64,000 nt of DNA, from the NCBI GenBank assembly GCA_002840565.1, contig PHBK01000013.1, positions 46,405 to 110,404 of the forward strand. The letters run 5' to 3'. The translations under genes and the position numbers were made by a program. Positions 17,513 to 26,291 of this stretch are shown one piece after another. A model generated the notes under the pieces. That model was not told where the DNA came from. It saw nothing but the letters and a program-made list of their open reading frames with translations, and made no database searches. Every line of letters begins with the position of its first letter. The stretch's first letter is position 1. This DNA is from Deltaproteobacteria bacterium HGW-Deltaproteobacteria-12. Its GTDB lineage: Bacteria > Desulfobacterota > Syntrophia > Syntrophales > Smithellaceae.

Positions 17513-19222
17513 TCAGTATTTGCCTGAGGAAACTTGCTCTTTAATCAGCTTCGTAAGATTGATTAAAGTTGTATTGCTCTCCGCTGCTGTTTCTCCCAGC
17601 ATGTGGGCAATTTCATGGGCCACCCGCATCTGCTTGCGGACGACCTCCCTTGTCTTTTCCAACATTTCCTCACGGATGACATATGACTTTTCCCTTTCCG
17701 TTACATCGCGAAGAATAGCCACCATCAGGGGTTGCCCTGCGACCCGACCGATGGTCTGTTCAACGATTAGGCCTTCCCTCAGCTGCCTTGTCTGGCCGAC
17801 AATGTGTATACCCGTATCGCGGACATACTCGAAGTCATCCAGGACAGAAAGAAGACAAGAAAGATGTTTGCCATGAACGTCCGACAAACTGTGTTTAAAG
17901 AGTTTTTCTGCCGAGGGAGACAAATCATGGATTGTCAGGTTATCGTCTATAATGATAATGGCATTCGGCGCAACATCCATAACAAACCGGTGTAAAAATT
18001 CGGAACGATGCCGCATATAAGGAATGCACATGGTCGCTTCCGCCATGCCGCGCAGGGTGGCAATAGCTTTTTCACGGCATGTGGCATAACCGCAGGCACC
18101 ACAATTCAATTCATCAACGGAGTTATATTTATTGACCAACTGCATGACCTCCTGAATTTGCTCTTCGCTGAATTCAGGCATCTGTATGCTTCTGTCCCTG
18201 AAGGTACGTTCCAGGGACGGCCAAATCTCTATGGGAATAAGAGCCGGTTCATGACCTGTATCGGAACCTTCCATATTCCGGCCGGAGACATTGTTTCCTT
18301 TTTGCGGATTAGCCGCCGCTGTACTACTGACACAACCGCCTTTGCAGGCCATGAGTTCCACCAGTTTCTTGTTCACGCGGCCGGCACGGATATCTAAAAG
18401 AACATCCTGACAGTCATCCAATCCTGAAGCCACAACCATATCCCGATCCAGCGTAATTGCATTCATTGGTTTCATGCCGATCAGACCGCCTTCCAGCGGG
18501 AAAAGTCGTGCTTTATCGGCCGGCTGCGTTTTCACAATGTCTACAGCGGGCCTTTCTTGCATAGCAGCTGTGAACCATTCTTCGAGTTCAGAGAATGTCA
18601 TGGCGGCATGAACGACTCCGGCAACCGGCTTGTCATGTATTTCCATTTTTTTTGCCAGACAGGGACCAATAAAAACAATATAGGCGTCCGGTCCGTATTT
18701 CTGCGCTAGCATACGCCCGTGTGCAATCATTGGAGAAACCAAGGGCGCCAGATGCGGGATCAGATCAGGATAATATTTTTCAATCAGATTAATGATGGCG
18801 GGACATGAAGAGGTAATGACCGGCCAGCAATCCTGATGGGTATCTGCATATTTCTGATGGGCAAGCCCTACAATATTGGCTCCGACAACTGTTTCTTCGG
18901 CTGCATGAAAACCCAGACGCTTCAGGGCATCCTCCATTTCGACAAAATTTTTCATATGAAAGAATGCGGGGGCCGATGGGGCAACCGAAGCAATCAGCCG
19001 TCGGTTTTCGTTTTTCGCCTTCAGCACATCTTCCGCAGCGCTATGGATACTTTTTGCCTTTTGCGGACACACACGAATACACATACCACAAACAATACAG
19101 AGTTTCGGTACAACTTGTGCCTGTCCGTTTTTAAACCGGATGGCTTTTACACTGCAATTACGCACGCAACGATAACAATCACGGCAATCGGCAGGGTTCG
19201 TCTCGATATAGGGAATGCTCAT
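17513..19222 (-). CDS. Sensory [FeFe]-hydrogenase-like protein with PAS domain
   Basis: The 569-residue protein has two N-terminal 4Fe-4S motifs (CRDCYRCVRNC and CIVCGMCIRVCP), an H-cluster domain, a four-Cys Fe-S motif (CGACGYATC with a later C), a PAS domain (about 400-500) and a C-terminal helix. The H-cluster loops are altered but keep the ligands: TSSCPA, GPCLAKK and MACKGGC. The Cys that relays protons in catalytic enzymes (first C of TSCCP) is Ser. This is the pattern of sensory [FeFe]-hydrogenases, which report H2 or redox state. No kinase or phosphatase domain is attached. ATG at 19222 with GAGG upstream is preferred to TTG at 19237. Confidence 0.83.
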   Translation of the reverse strand: MSIPYIETNPADCRDCYRCVRNCSVKAIRFKNGQAQVVPKLCIVCGMCIRVCPQKAKSIHSAAEDVLKAKNENRRLIASVAPSAPAFFHMKNFVEMEDALKRLGFHAAEETVVGANIVGLAHQKYADTHQDCWPVITSSCPAIINLIEKYYPDLIPHLAPLVSPMIAHGRMLAQKYGPDAYIVFIGPCLAKKMEIHDKPVAGVVHAAMTFSELEEWFTAAMQERPAVDIVKTQPADKARLFPLEGGLIGMKPMNAITLDRDMVVASGLDDCQDVLLDIRAGRVNKKLVELMACKGGCVSSTAAANPQKGNNVSGRNMEGSDTGHEPALIPIEIWPSLERTFRDRSIQMPEFSEEQIQEVMQLVNKYNSVDELNCGACGYATCREKAIATLRGMAEATMCIPYMRHRSEFLHRFVMDVAPNAIIIIDDNLTIHDLSPSAEKLFKHSLSDVHGKHLSCLLSVLDDFEYVRDTGIHIVGQTRQLREGLIVEQTIGRVAGQPLMVAILRDVTEREKSYVIREEMLEKTREVVRKQMRVAHEIAHMLGETAAESNTTLINLTKLIKEQVSSGKY

Positions 19223-19313
19223 AGTAATGCCTCGCAATCAAATGTGTTATTCATAATTCAGCACGTGATGGATTAAGCAGCCTGAATATATTTTTCATGG
19301 CCTTAAGCCCTTT

Positions 19314-21188
19314 TCAGTCTCGGAATGAAATCTTCAATTCCCATAGTCCGGCAACGTTTCTCTTGTCCAGATCAAAACCGCCGTTATTAAAGACGTGCAG
19401 CATAGGATAATTGTCCATAAGGACCTCGGCCGTAACGCCTAAAAGCCCCTGGCGCTTGGCGAGATAAGTCAGATAGGACAACAGCTCCGAGCCTATTCCT
19501 TTATTGCTGTAACTGTCTTTGACGGCAAAAGCGACTTCCGCCGTATGGGTCGATCCGTTAATGTAATATCTGCCGACACCGACTATTTCTTCGTTTTCCC
19601 CTTTGGGCACAACAGCCAGGATGGCCATTTCGGTCGTATAATCAATAATCACCAGTTTCTGTAATACTTCGTGAGGAACATCTTTTCTGGTAGACATGAA
19701 ACGGCGGTAAAGGCTCTGCTCCGACAGTGAATAGATAAAGTCCTTCAAACGAGGTTCATCGCTGATTTTAATCGGCCTGAATAAAATATTGAGGCCGGTC
19801 TTCGTCGTTTTGTGAGATTCCAGATGTTCGGGGTATTCTCCCCTTGTTCCGGAAATGAAATGCTGGTCGTGGTAGATCATATTTCGCTTCTTCGCTTCTT
19901 CAATCAATGCCGGTCTGAATTTAGGATGCGCAATGGCAATGAGTTCCATGGCCCGCTCACGGATATTTTTCCCGTGAAGATATGCGATTCCATACTCCGT
20001 CACAACATAGTGAACGTCTCCGCGGGTCAAGGTGACACCGGCGCCTTCGCGCAGGCAAGGAACAATCCGGGAAACAAACCCTGAGACGGCTGTGGATTGC
20101 AAAGCAAGAATGGCTTTGCCGCCTTTAGATAAAACAGCCCCGCGCATGAAGTCCGCCTGCCCCCCCACACCGCTGTGAAAAATGCCGCCGATGGATTCCG
20201 CCGTAGCCTGTCCTGTCAGATCAATCTCCAGGGCGCTGTTGATGGCCACCATATTGTCATGCTGGGCTATTATCATCGGATTGTTGGTGTAGTCTATAGT
20301 CCGAAAATCTATTGCCGGATTATCATTCAGGTAATCGTACGTCGCTCGATGCCCCATACAGAAGGTTGTAACTGTTTTCCCTGGATTCACGTTTTTTTTC
20401 GAGTTGTCGATGATACCTTTCTTCATCAGATCAACAATGCTATCCGTGATCAATTCTGTGTGTATGCCCAAGTGCTTTTTGCCACAGAGGTTCTGCAAGA
20501 CAGCATTGGGAATTCGTCCGTATCCGACCTGAATGGTATCGCCATCTTCAATCAGACGCGAAGTATAATTGCCGATTCTGATGGCAATATCTGTTTCGGC
20601 CTCCGGACTATATTCCAACAGAGTCTCGTTATGGGGGACGATGTAATCTATATCATTAATATTTAGAAAAGAATCGCCGTGAACCCGGGGCATAAAGCAG
20701 TTTATCTGAGCAACGACAACCGATGCCTTTTTTACGGCCGCCTTGATCACATCAACGCTGATACCCAGACTCATATATCCAAGATGATCCGGAGGGGAAG
20801 TCTGAATCAGGGCAATGTCAATCCTGGCCATACCGCTGTCAAATAGCTTCGGCGTTTGTGAAAGAAATATCGGCGTATAATCAGCGACGCCCTGATTAAT
20901 GGCATCCCGTGTGCTGTCGCCGATGAAAAAAGAATTGTGGCGAAAATGCTGTTTGAATCTTTCTGCAGCGTACGGGGCGACCCCCAAGGATCGGATGTGG
21001 AGAACTTCGGCATCGCAGAAAGCTTTGGGATTCGATTTTACATAACGGATCAGAGACTGCACCAGATGTTGCGGTTCTGCGCAGGCCGAACCAATGAAAA
21101 TCGTATCTCCCCGATTAATGCGGCCGAAAATTTCGTTCTCGGAGGCAAATTTTTCCGGATATTTATTTCTCCAAATTTCATAATCCAT
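19314..21188 (-). CDS. Acetyl-CoA hydrolase/CoA-transferase fused to GNAT acetyltransferase
   Basis: The 624-residue product joins a family I CoA-transferase (about 1-430; GIHTELITD with the catalytic Glu, NSALEIDLTGQATAES, GGQADFMRGA) to a C-terminal GNAT domain (about 450-624; acetyl-CoA loop around DSYSNKGIGSELL). The transferase part should move CoA between acyl groups such as acetate and butyrate. The GNAT part could acetylate or acylate a protein or small molecule with the CoA-ester at hand. ATG at 21188 follows GGGGA; the in-frame GTG at 21200 is less likely. It is 46 bases downstream of a second CoA-transferase gene, so the pair is probably one operon. Confidence 0.87.
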   Translation of the reverse strand: MDYEIWRNKYPEKFASENEIFGRINRGDTIFIGSACAEPQHLVQSLIRYVKSNPKAFCDAEVLHIRSLGVAPYAAERFKQHFRHNSFFIGDSTRDAINQGVADYTPIFLSQTPKLFDSGMARIDIALIQTSPPDHLGYMSLGISVDVIKAAVKKASVVVAQINCFMPRVHGDSFLNINDIDYIVPHNETLLEYSPEAETDIAIRIGNYTSRLIEDGDTIQVGYGRIPNAVLQNLCGKKHLGIHTELITDSIVDLMKKGIIDNSKKNVNPGKTVTTFCMGHRATYDYLNDNPAIDFRTIDYTNNPMIIAQHDNMVAINSALEIDLTGQATAESIGGIFHSGVGGQADFMRGAVLSKGGKAILALQSTAVSGFVSRIVPCLREGAGVTLTRGDVHYVVTEYGIAYLHGKNIRERAMELIAIAHPKFRPALIEEAKKRNMIYHDQHFISGTRGEYPEHLESHKTTKTGLNILFRPIKISDEPRLKDFIYSLSEQSLYRRFMSTRKDVPHEVLQKLVIIDYTTEMAILAVVPKGENEEIVGVGRYYINGSTHTAEVAFAVKDSYSNKGIGSELLSYLTYLAKRQGLLGVTAEVLMDNYPMLHVFNNGGFDLDKRNVAGLWELKISFRD

Positions 21189-21234
21189 ACTCTTCCCCAC
21201 ATTTCATGCCTGTTGCAGAACATTGATGCTGTTT

Positions 21235-22584
21235 TCAACAGGTATTCTGTTTGCCGTTCATAATCCAGATTTTCATCTTTTGAGCCTGTTTGATTAATTC
21301 TTCACGAAAATCAGGGTGAGCTATACTGATGAGTGCTTCAGCTCTTTCCCATGTGGATTTGCCTTTCAGCTGAATCATACCGTATTCCGTCGTAACATAC
21401 TGAACGATTGAACGCGGCACAGTTACAATCGATCCCGGCTCAACAGTCGGAACAATACGTGAATGCAATTTGCCTTCTTTATCCGTGTAGGTTGAACTCA
21501 GAGAAATAATCCCCTTGCCGCCCTGGGACTGGAAAGCGCCGAAAATAAAATCAAGTTGGCCGCCCGTACCTGTTTTTTGGTGGATACCGGATGATTCGGA
21601 GCAAACCTGACCATACAAATCCACTTCAATAGCATTATTTATGGCGACTACTTTGTTATTGAATGATATGATTCTGGGATCATTAGTAATATTGACCGGA
21701 TAGGAAGAACAGGTGGGATTATGATCCAGAAAATCATAGAGTTTTTTCGTCCCCATGGCAAAGGTGTAAACTATTTTGCCCTTGTCCGCCGATTTCCGAC
21801 GGCCGGTGACTTTGCCGGCGTTATACAAATCGACGACGGAATCACACATCATTTCCGTGTGAATGCCTAGGTCTTTCAAATCGCTTTCGGCGATCATCTG
21901 TCCGATCAGATTTGGCAGACCGCCAATTCCCAACTGAATACACGACCCGTCCTCAATTTCCTTCATAATATGCTCGGCAATGCGTCGATCGACTTCCTTA
22001 GGCGCTACGGGTTTAACTTCCATCAGCGGCGGGTTTTTCCCTTCCACGATATAATCCACTTTAGATATATGGATGGACTCTTTGTTGCCTCCATAGCAAT
22101 AAGGAACGTTCTTGTTCACTTCAACAATAACCTTTTTTGTTTTATCCAGTACCGCGCCCGTGAGCGAATTGCAGAGGCCGTAATTGAAATAGCCGTTTTT
22201 GTCCATCTCGGTTACCGTAATAAATGCGACATCGAAATCGAGGTATTTCCTGATTGTTCGCGGCCCCTGATGATAGCTGAAAGGGATGTAGTTACACAAA
22301 TCCTGATCATGGAGACGGCGGCCCGCCGTTGACAGATGCCAATCGTTCATGACCACATGCTCACGCTTTGGATCCGCTTCGACAATCTTGGGAACCCGTG
22401 ATGTACAAACGCATCTTAAGTCAATATGTTTGAGTTGGTGGATTCTTTTGGACAATGCCTCATCCAAAGATTCAGGTATCAAAATAAATTCACCGTAAAA
22501 TATTTTATCACCGGATCTGACATAACTTGCCGCTTCGTCTGCCGAAATCAGCTTATGCTTATAGTCTGCATATACATCTTTCAT
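21235..22584 (-). CDS. Butyryl-CoA:acetate CoA-transferase-like enzyme
   Basis: This 449-residue protein has the length and motifs of the butyryl-CoA or 4-hydroxybutyrate CoA-transferases: QLGIGGLPN (CoA contact), IHTEMMCDS with the expected catalytic Glu near residue 244, NNAIEVDLYGQVCSES, and GGQLDFIFGA. It exchanges CoA between an acyl-CoA and a free acid such as acetate, sparing ATP. GGAGGGTG precedes the ATG. In a syntrophic acid degrader it would activate fatty acids or release acetate; the direction is inference. Confidence 0.9.
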   Translation of the reverse strand: MKDVYADYKHKLISADEAASYVRSGDKIFYGEFILIPESLDEALSKRIHQLKHIDLRCVCTSRVPKIVEADPKREHVVMNDWHLSTAGRRLHDQDLCNYIPFSYHQGPRTIRKYLDFDVAFITVTEMDKNGYFNYGLCNSLTGAVLDKTKKVIVEVNKNVPYCYGGNKESIHISKVDYIVEGKNPPLMEVKPVAPKEVDRRIAEHIMKEIEDGSCIQLGIGGLPNLIGQMIAESDLKDLGIHTEMMCDSVVDLYNAGKVTGRRKSADKGKIVYTFAMGTKKLYDFLDHNPTCSSYPVNITNDPRIISFNNKVVAINNAIEVDLYGQVCSESSGIHQKTGTGGQLDFIFGAFQSQGGKGIISLSSTYTDKEGKLHSRIVPTVEPGSIVTVPRSIVQYVTTEYGMIQLKGKSTWERAEALISIAHPDFREELIKQAQKMKIWIMNGKQNTC

Positions 22585-22966
22585 GTTCTATCACCCTCCA
22601 AAAATAGTTTATATTAAACAAAATTGTCTCATTCTAAATTATTTTATAGTTATTGAAGATTTACCTTTCGCACTTCAACCGTTCTTCCTGTTTCCGGATT
22701 CACAGGTTCAGGCGCTGCGAGAGCCATTGAACCTTTCCTTGGATTGTAAAGTATCAAGAAATAGCCGAAACGTAAATTCGGTGGAGACCTCATTTTGCCC
22801 TGGCAATATACCTATTCTCTTTTTCCCGGCACCTTATATCGCCGTATCAACAGGAATGGAGATATGCGGTCCCAAAATGCCGCATTCTCTTCCTGACAGC
22901 AGTCATAAAAAAAGGGCCGGCAAAACCGGCCCTTTTTTCACGCTTGCATGATGATCATTGGCAATA
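22585..22966. other. Intergenic region before the CoA-transferase pair
   Basis: The 382-base gap contains the bidirectional terminator at 22907-22938. The remaining sequence upstream of the CoA-transferase ATG is AT-rich and probably holds its leftward promoter, but no clear -35/-10 pair or -24/-12 element was found. A rightward open frame at 22583-22951 resembles nothing known and reads through the terminator. Confidence 0.5.
22907..22938. terminator. Bidirectional rho-independent terminator
   Basis: GGGCCGG (22914-22920), loop CAAAA, CCGGCCC (22926-22932), then six T; seven A precede the stem, so it also works for leftward transcripts. It ends the acyl-CoA dehydrogenase gene at 22967. Confidence 0.88.
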
Positions 22967-24106
22967 CTATTTTTGCAGTAACTTGCCGATTGTCATGATT
23001 TCCGCCTCTTTGGTGCCCTCATAGAGTTCAAGAATCTTGGCGTCCCGATACCACTTCTGAACATCATATTCGTCCATGTATCCATATCCGCCGTGAATCT
23101 CAACACCCGCATTGGCACAGAAGACCGCAGTTTGTCCGCCCAGATATTTACCCATGGCCGCCAGGGTATAATCAGGAGTTCCATTATCAAGCAGCCATGC
23201 CGCTTTGTAAACAAAACCGCGCAGAGCCTCAATCTTGATAGCCATTTCCGTCAATTTCTGCATGGTGATCTGATAGCTTCCCAGAGGAGCTCCGAAAACG
23301 TTTCTATCCTTGGCATATTTCACGGAAGCAGCCAGGCAGGCTTCTGATAATCCCAAGGCCTGGGCGGCGATCATAATTCTGGTGATATCGAAGAAATGCA
23401 TAAGTTGATAAAAACCTTTTCCGGGCGTACCAATAAGATTTTCCAGGGGCACCCGAACATCTTCCAGTGCAATTTCCGCGGTATCACTGGCCCGGAGTCC
23501 CAGTTTACCATGAAGTTTTGTTCTCGTAACTCCTTTGGTATCACACGGGACCAGAATTTGGCTGAAGCTTGCGTGTTTTTTGACGTCGGTTTCAGTAATG
23601 GCCTGAACGACCATATGTGTGCTGCAGGTTCCATTGGTGATAAACATCTTGGTTCCGTTAATGACCCAGTCTTTGCCATCTTTTATGGCCCGGGTCTTAT
23701 AGCCTGCCACGTCGGTACCGGCATTCGGTTCCGTATAGGCTCCGGCAAAAACATACTCGCCGGTGCAAATGGGCGGAAGGTACTTCTTTTTCTGTTCTTC
23801 AGTTCCATAAGAAAAAATGTTTTGAGCGCCGAAGCAGGCGCCATAGAGATTCATGCCGATGCCGATACAAGCCTTGGAAAGCTCTTCGGTGACGATGGCA
23901 TGCCCCAGAAAACCAACACCGGCCCCGCCGTACTCTTCCGGAATCCAGGCACCCAACAGCCCGCTGTCCGCCGCCTTCATTCTCACTTCCGGTGTATACG
24001 CCTCCTTCTCGTCCGCCTCATGGGCGACAGGTACAATTTCGGCCTGGCCGAATTTATAGGCCATGTCCTTTAACATTTGAAGTTCTTCAGTTAATCGAAA
24101 GTCCAT
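22967..24106 (-). CDS. Acyl-CoA dehydrogenase
   Basis: The 379-residue protein has normal short/medium-chain acyl-CoA dehydrogenase length. It shows FAGAYTEPNAGTDVAG and WVINGTKMFITNG (FAD and substrate region), GLRASDTAEI, QALG, and the C-terminal YEGTKEAE whose Glu is the catalytic base of the butyryl-CoA dehydrogenase type. It oxidises acyl-CoA to 2-enoyl-CoA and passes electrons to ETF. The open frame runs upstream to 24217, but AAGGAGATT just before the ATG at 24106 and homology fix the start; the upstream part overlaps a decayed thiolase gene. Confidence 0.93.
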   Translation of the reverse strand: MDFRLTEELQMLKDMAYKFGQAEIVPVAHEADEKEAYTPEVRMKAADSGLLGAWIPEEYGGAGVGFLGHAIVTEELSKACIGIGMNLYGACFGAQNIFSYGTEEQKKKYLPPICTGEYVFAGAYTEPNAGTDVAGYKTRAIKDGKDWVINGTKMFITNGTCSTHMVVQAITETDVKKHASFSQILVPCDTKGVTRTKLHGKLGLRASDTAEIALEDVRVPLENLIGTPGKGFYQLMHFFDITRIMIAAQALGLSEACLAASVKYAKDRNVFGAPLGSYQITMQKLTEMAIKIEALRGFVYKAAWLLDNGTPDYTLAAMGKYLGGQTAVFCANAGVEIHGGYGYMDEYDVQKWYRDAKILELYEGTKEAEIMTIGKLLQK

Positions 24107-24188
24107 TGTAATCTCCTTTACATAAATTTGTATTTTTCGTTTTATCTTCAGTGAACAATTACTGCACTGAAGACCATTTTCTTCAAAA

Positions 24189-24429
24189 CAATCGCCATGG
24201 ACAAAACGCCGCTGCAAAGCGGCGTCACTCGGGCGATATTCAGGTTGTTCCGGTGCTCGAACCAGCAGGTGTAACGCACATTGTCGATGATTACCGGACC
24301 AATGCCGGCGTGCTGCGCAACTTACTTCATGGCGACAATGGCAATTGTGGGACCGCTTAAAACTTTCAAGGTGCCGCCGAAATGCCCGATGACTGTTCGG
24401 GAGGCGGAAATAATTAGAGCATCTTTCAT
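24189..24429 (-). pseudogene. N-terminal remnant of a thiolase (acetyl-CoA acetyltransferase)
   Basis: Reading leftward from the ATG at 24429 gives about 80 codons that match a thiolase N-terminus: KDALIISASRTVIGHFGG, LSGPTIAIVAMK, then an in-frame TAA, then AGIGPVIIDNVRYTCWFEH and NLNIARVTPLCSGV. The active-site Cys region and all later sequence are missing, and the segment runs into the leader of the acyl-CoA dehydrogenase gene. AAGGAG remains near 24445. The internal stop and truncation make it a clear pseudogene. Confidence 0.78.
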
Positions 24430-24550
24430 TTACGTATTCATTTTTATTCTCCTTTATCGAGATTCCTTACTGTTCGTTGTCTTCATAAAAAATTCAGCAT
24501 CTCCAGAACCTGCATTTTTCTATTTCTTTACATATCAATTTGCCATCCGG

Positions 24551-24614
24551 ATCCATGTTTCCCGCTCTGACTGTCCGAGGAGGGGGGCCGACAGTCTCGG
24601 GGGGGAACATGGAT
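24551..24614. repeat. Large imperfect inverted repeat
   Basis: Arms 24551-24575 and 24590-24614 pair at 20 of 25 positions, with perfect ends (ATCCATGTT/AACATGGAT and GACTGTC/GACAGTC) and a G-rich 14-base loop. No T-run follows on either strand. It could be an insertion scar or a processing hairpin. Confidence 0.65.
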
Positions 24615-24819
24615 CACGGAATGGTGATTATTTGTTTGCATCGTTTTGTTCTTCTTTCGGATGCAGAATAGGGAATTCCCCTTTATTTGTAAATCCGGTG
24701 AACAGCTTATTTCGGCCATTGGATATCCGCATTTCCCGAATAGTTTTACCTTAGGCATGAGATCATAACTTCCCTCGGACAAAAGAGGTCAAAGGTATTT
24801 TTCACCTTATAGGGACGAT

Positions 24820-25035
24820 CTATATGGGCTTCCTCTTTGTCAGAAACGCCTGCATCTCTTCTTTATGATCGTCGGTGCTGAAGCACTGAACGCAGCACTC
24901 GGCTTCCAGGCGGGTGGCACTATCGAGAGACTGGTCATAGCCAAAATTGATGCTGTGCCCGGCCATTTTCAATGTAAAACCAGGTAGTGCAGCCAGTTTC
25001 CTGGCAAACGTCTTCGTTTTTTGTGTAAAAGCATT
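24820..25035 (-). pseudogene. C-terminal remnant of an enoyl-CoA hydratase
   Basis: Leftward reading gives about 70 codons ending at a TAG (24820-24822): KLAALPGFTLKMAGHSIN, then SLDSATRLEAECC, then CFSTDDHKEEMQAFLTKRKP. This is the characteristic crotonase C-terminus (compare STKEQKEGMKKFVEK in the intact gene at 148-912). The catalytic part is absent and the 5' side is replaced by the end of the receiver-domain gene. Confidence 0.78.
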
Positions 25036-25050
25036 ATCTTTATTTTTACT

Positions 25051-25434
25051 TCATTTCCCGATCTTGCCCGCTTGGCAGATAGTGCGGATGAGATCGGTAA
25101 TGCCGTCCGTCGTTATAGAATTTTTCAAAAGACAATAATCAGCCCCGCAGGCATGGGCGTTTTGGAAATATTCCGGCTGATCATTACTTGTGATCCAGAT
25201 GATGCGCAAAGAGCGGTGGGACGTTTTGAATTTCTCCGTCAGTCCGAAACAAGTTGTTCCCATGGACTGGATGTCGATGAATATGATATCCGGAGAAAAT
25301 AGTTTGAACTGGTCCGTGAGAGAGGGGTTGTTTGCCTTCAGGCGTATAACCGATGACGAAAAATTCATCTTGAGAATATCCACCAGTAACTGCCCGAAGG
25401 TCAGATTGTTATCGATAATCATGATTTTCAGCAT
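25051..25434 (-). CDS. Single-domain response regulator (REC)
   Basis: The 127-residue protein is a CheY-like receiver without an output domain. It shows KIMIIDNN at the start (one Asp of the usual acidic pair is Asn), the phospho-acceptor Asp in IIFIDIQS, and LLKN with the conserved Lys. It could relay phosphate or bind a partner. An in-frame GTG at 25443 is also possible; the ATG at 25434 is chosen. It is transcribed divergently from the LuxR-type regulator. Confidence 0.78.
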   Translation of the reverse strand: MLKIMIIDNNLTFGQLLVDILKMNFSSSVIRLKANNPSLTDQFKLFSPDIIFIDIQSMGTTCFGLTEKFKTSHRSLRIIWITSNDQPEYFQNAHACGADYCLLKNSITTDGITDLIRTICQAGKIGK

Positions 25435-25591
25435 CAGAGTCACTTCTTTCTAAATAATCAATAGCCTGCTGGAAAAAAGATTAGGGAAAAAGCAAGTGAA
25501 AGTAAATCAGGTGATATCCCCATTTGCGTCCTTGCTATGCCTTATTTATTCTTAATAAACCGAAGATGATATCCTGATTTGTCCTTTACCA

Positions 25592-26278
25592 ATGAATGAT
25601 ATCGTGATAGAAAAAATTATGGATACGGAGAAAAAAAGAATCGTCATTGCCGACGATCATACCATCCTCAGGGAAGGCCTGAAGGCGTTGCTTTATCTAA
25701 GCACCGAGCTTCAAGTCGTCGGAGAAGCTGAAGACGGGCGTGAAGCCGTAAGGATTGCATTGGAATTAAAACCAGATCTACTGCTTATGGATCTTTCCAT
25801 GCCCAGGATGAACGGTATTGAAGCCATCAAAGAAATTAAGAAACAGCATCCGGAAATCAAAATCATCGTCCTCACTGTTTATAAAACGGAAGAATATGTT
25901 CTGGCCAGTCTCCAGGCCGGAGCGGATGGCTACATATTAAAAGAAGCCGACCACGCCGAGTTTTTGCTAGCTATCAAGAATGTGCTGATGGGCAAGCATT
26001 ATTTGAGTCCCGAAATCTCGGGAAAAGTCATTGATGGTTATCTGAAAGGGCAACAGGATCACTCACCCCTCACAGTCTGGGACACACTCACGTCGCGGGA
26101 GCGCGAGATTCTGAAACTTGTGGGAGAAGGATACAAAAACCGGGAAATCGCCGACGATTTGTGCATCAGCCTGAAAACGGTTGGAAAGCATCGCGAGAAC
26201 CTGATGAAAAAGCTCGATCTTCATACGGCCTCGGCGCTCACGTCATACGCCATCGAAAAAGGACTGGTCACCAAATAG
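25592..26278 (+). CDS. NarL/LuxR-type response regulator
   Basis: The 228-residue protein has a receiver domain (IVIADDH, phospho-acceptor Asp in LLLMDLSMP, Lys in YILKEAD) and a LuxR helix-turn-helix (LTSREREILKLVGEGYKNREIA, SLKTVGKHRENLMKKL). It binds DNA after phosphorylation. The likely partner is the histidine kinase whose gene converges on it with only 13 bases between stops. A second in-frame ATG at 25619 is possible because no clear ribosome binding site is visible for either. Confidence 0.9.
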   Translation: MNDIVIEKIMDTEKKRIVIADDHTILREGLKALLYLSTELQVVGEAEDGREAVRIALELKPDLLLMDLSMPRMNGIEAIKEIKKQHPEIKIIVLTVYKTEEYVLASLQAGADGYILKEADHAEFLLAIKNVLMGKHYLSPEISGKVIDGYLKGQQDHSPLTVWDTLTSREREILKLVGEGYKNREIADDLCISLKTVGKHRENLMKKLDLHTASALTSYAIEKGLVTK

Positions 26279-26291
26279 ACTTCAACGTAAT

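Larger units (their letters stand above)
24107..25050. other. Gene-poor decay region
   Basis: This 944-base stretch has no intact gene. It holds a thiolase remnant (24189-24429), a large imperfect hairpin (24551-24614), and a crotonase remnant (24820-25035), all leftward, as if a thiolase-crotonase gene set next to the acyl-CoA dehydrogenase had decayed. A leftward 84-codon frame at 24528-24782 crosses the hairpin and resembles nothing known. Confidence 0.65.

Noticed and set aside
24528-24782. Leftward 84-codon frame in the decay region
   Set aside because: It runs across a large hairpin and has no similarity that I recognise.
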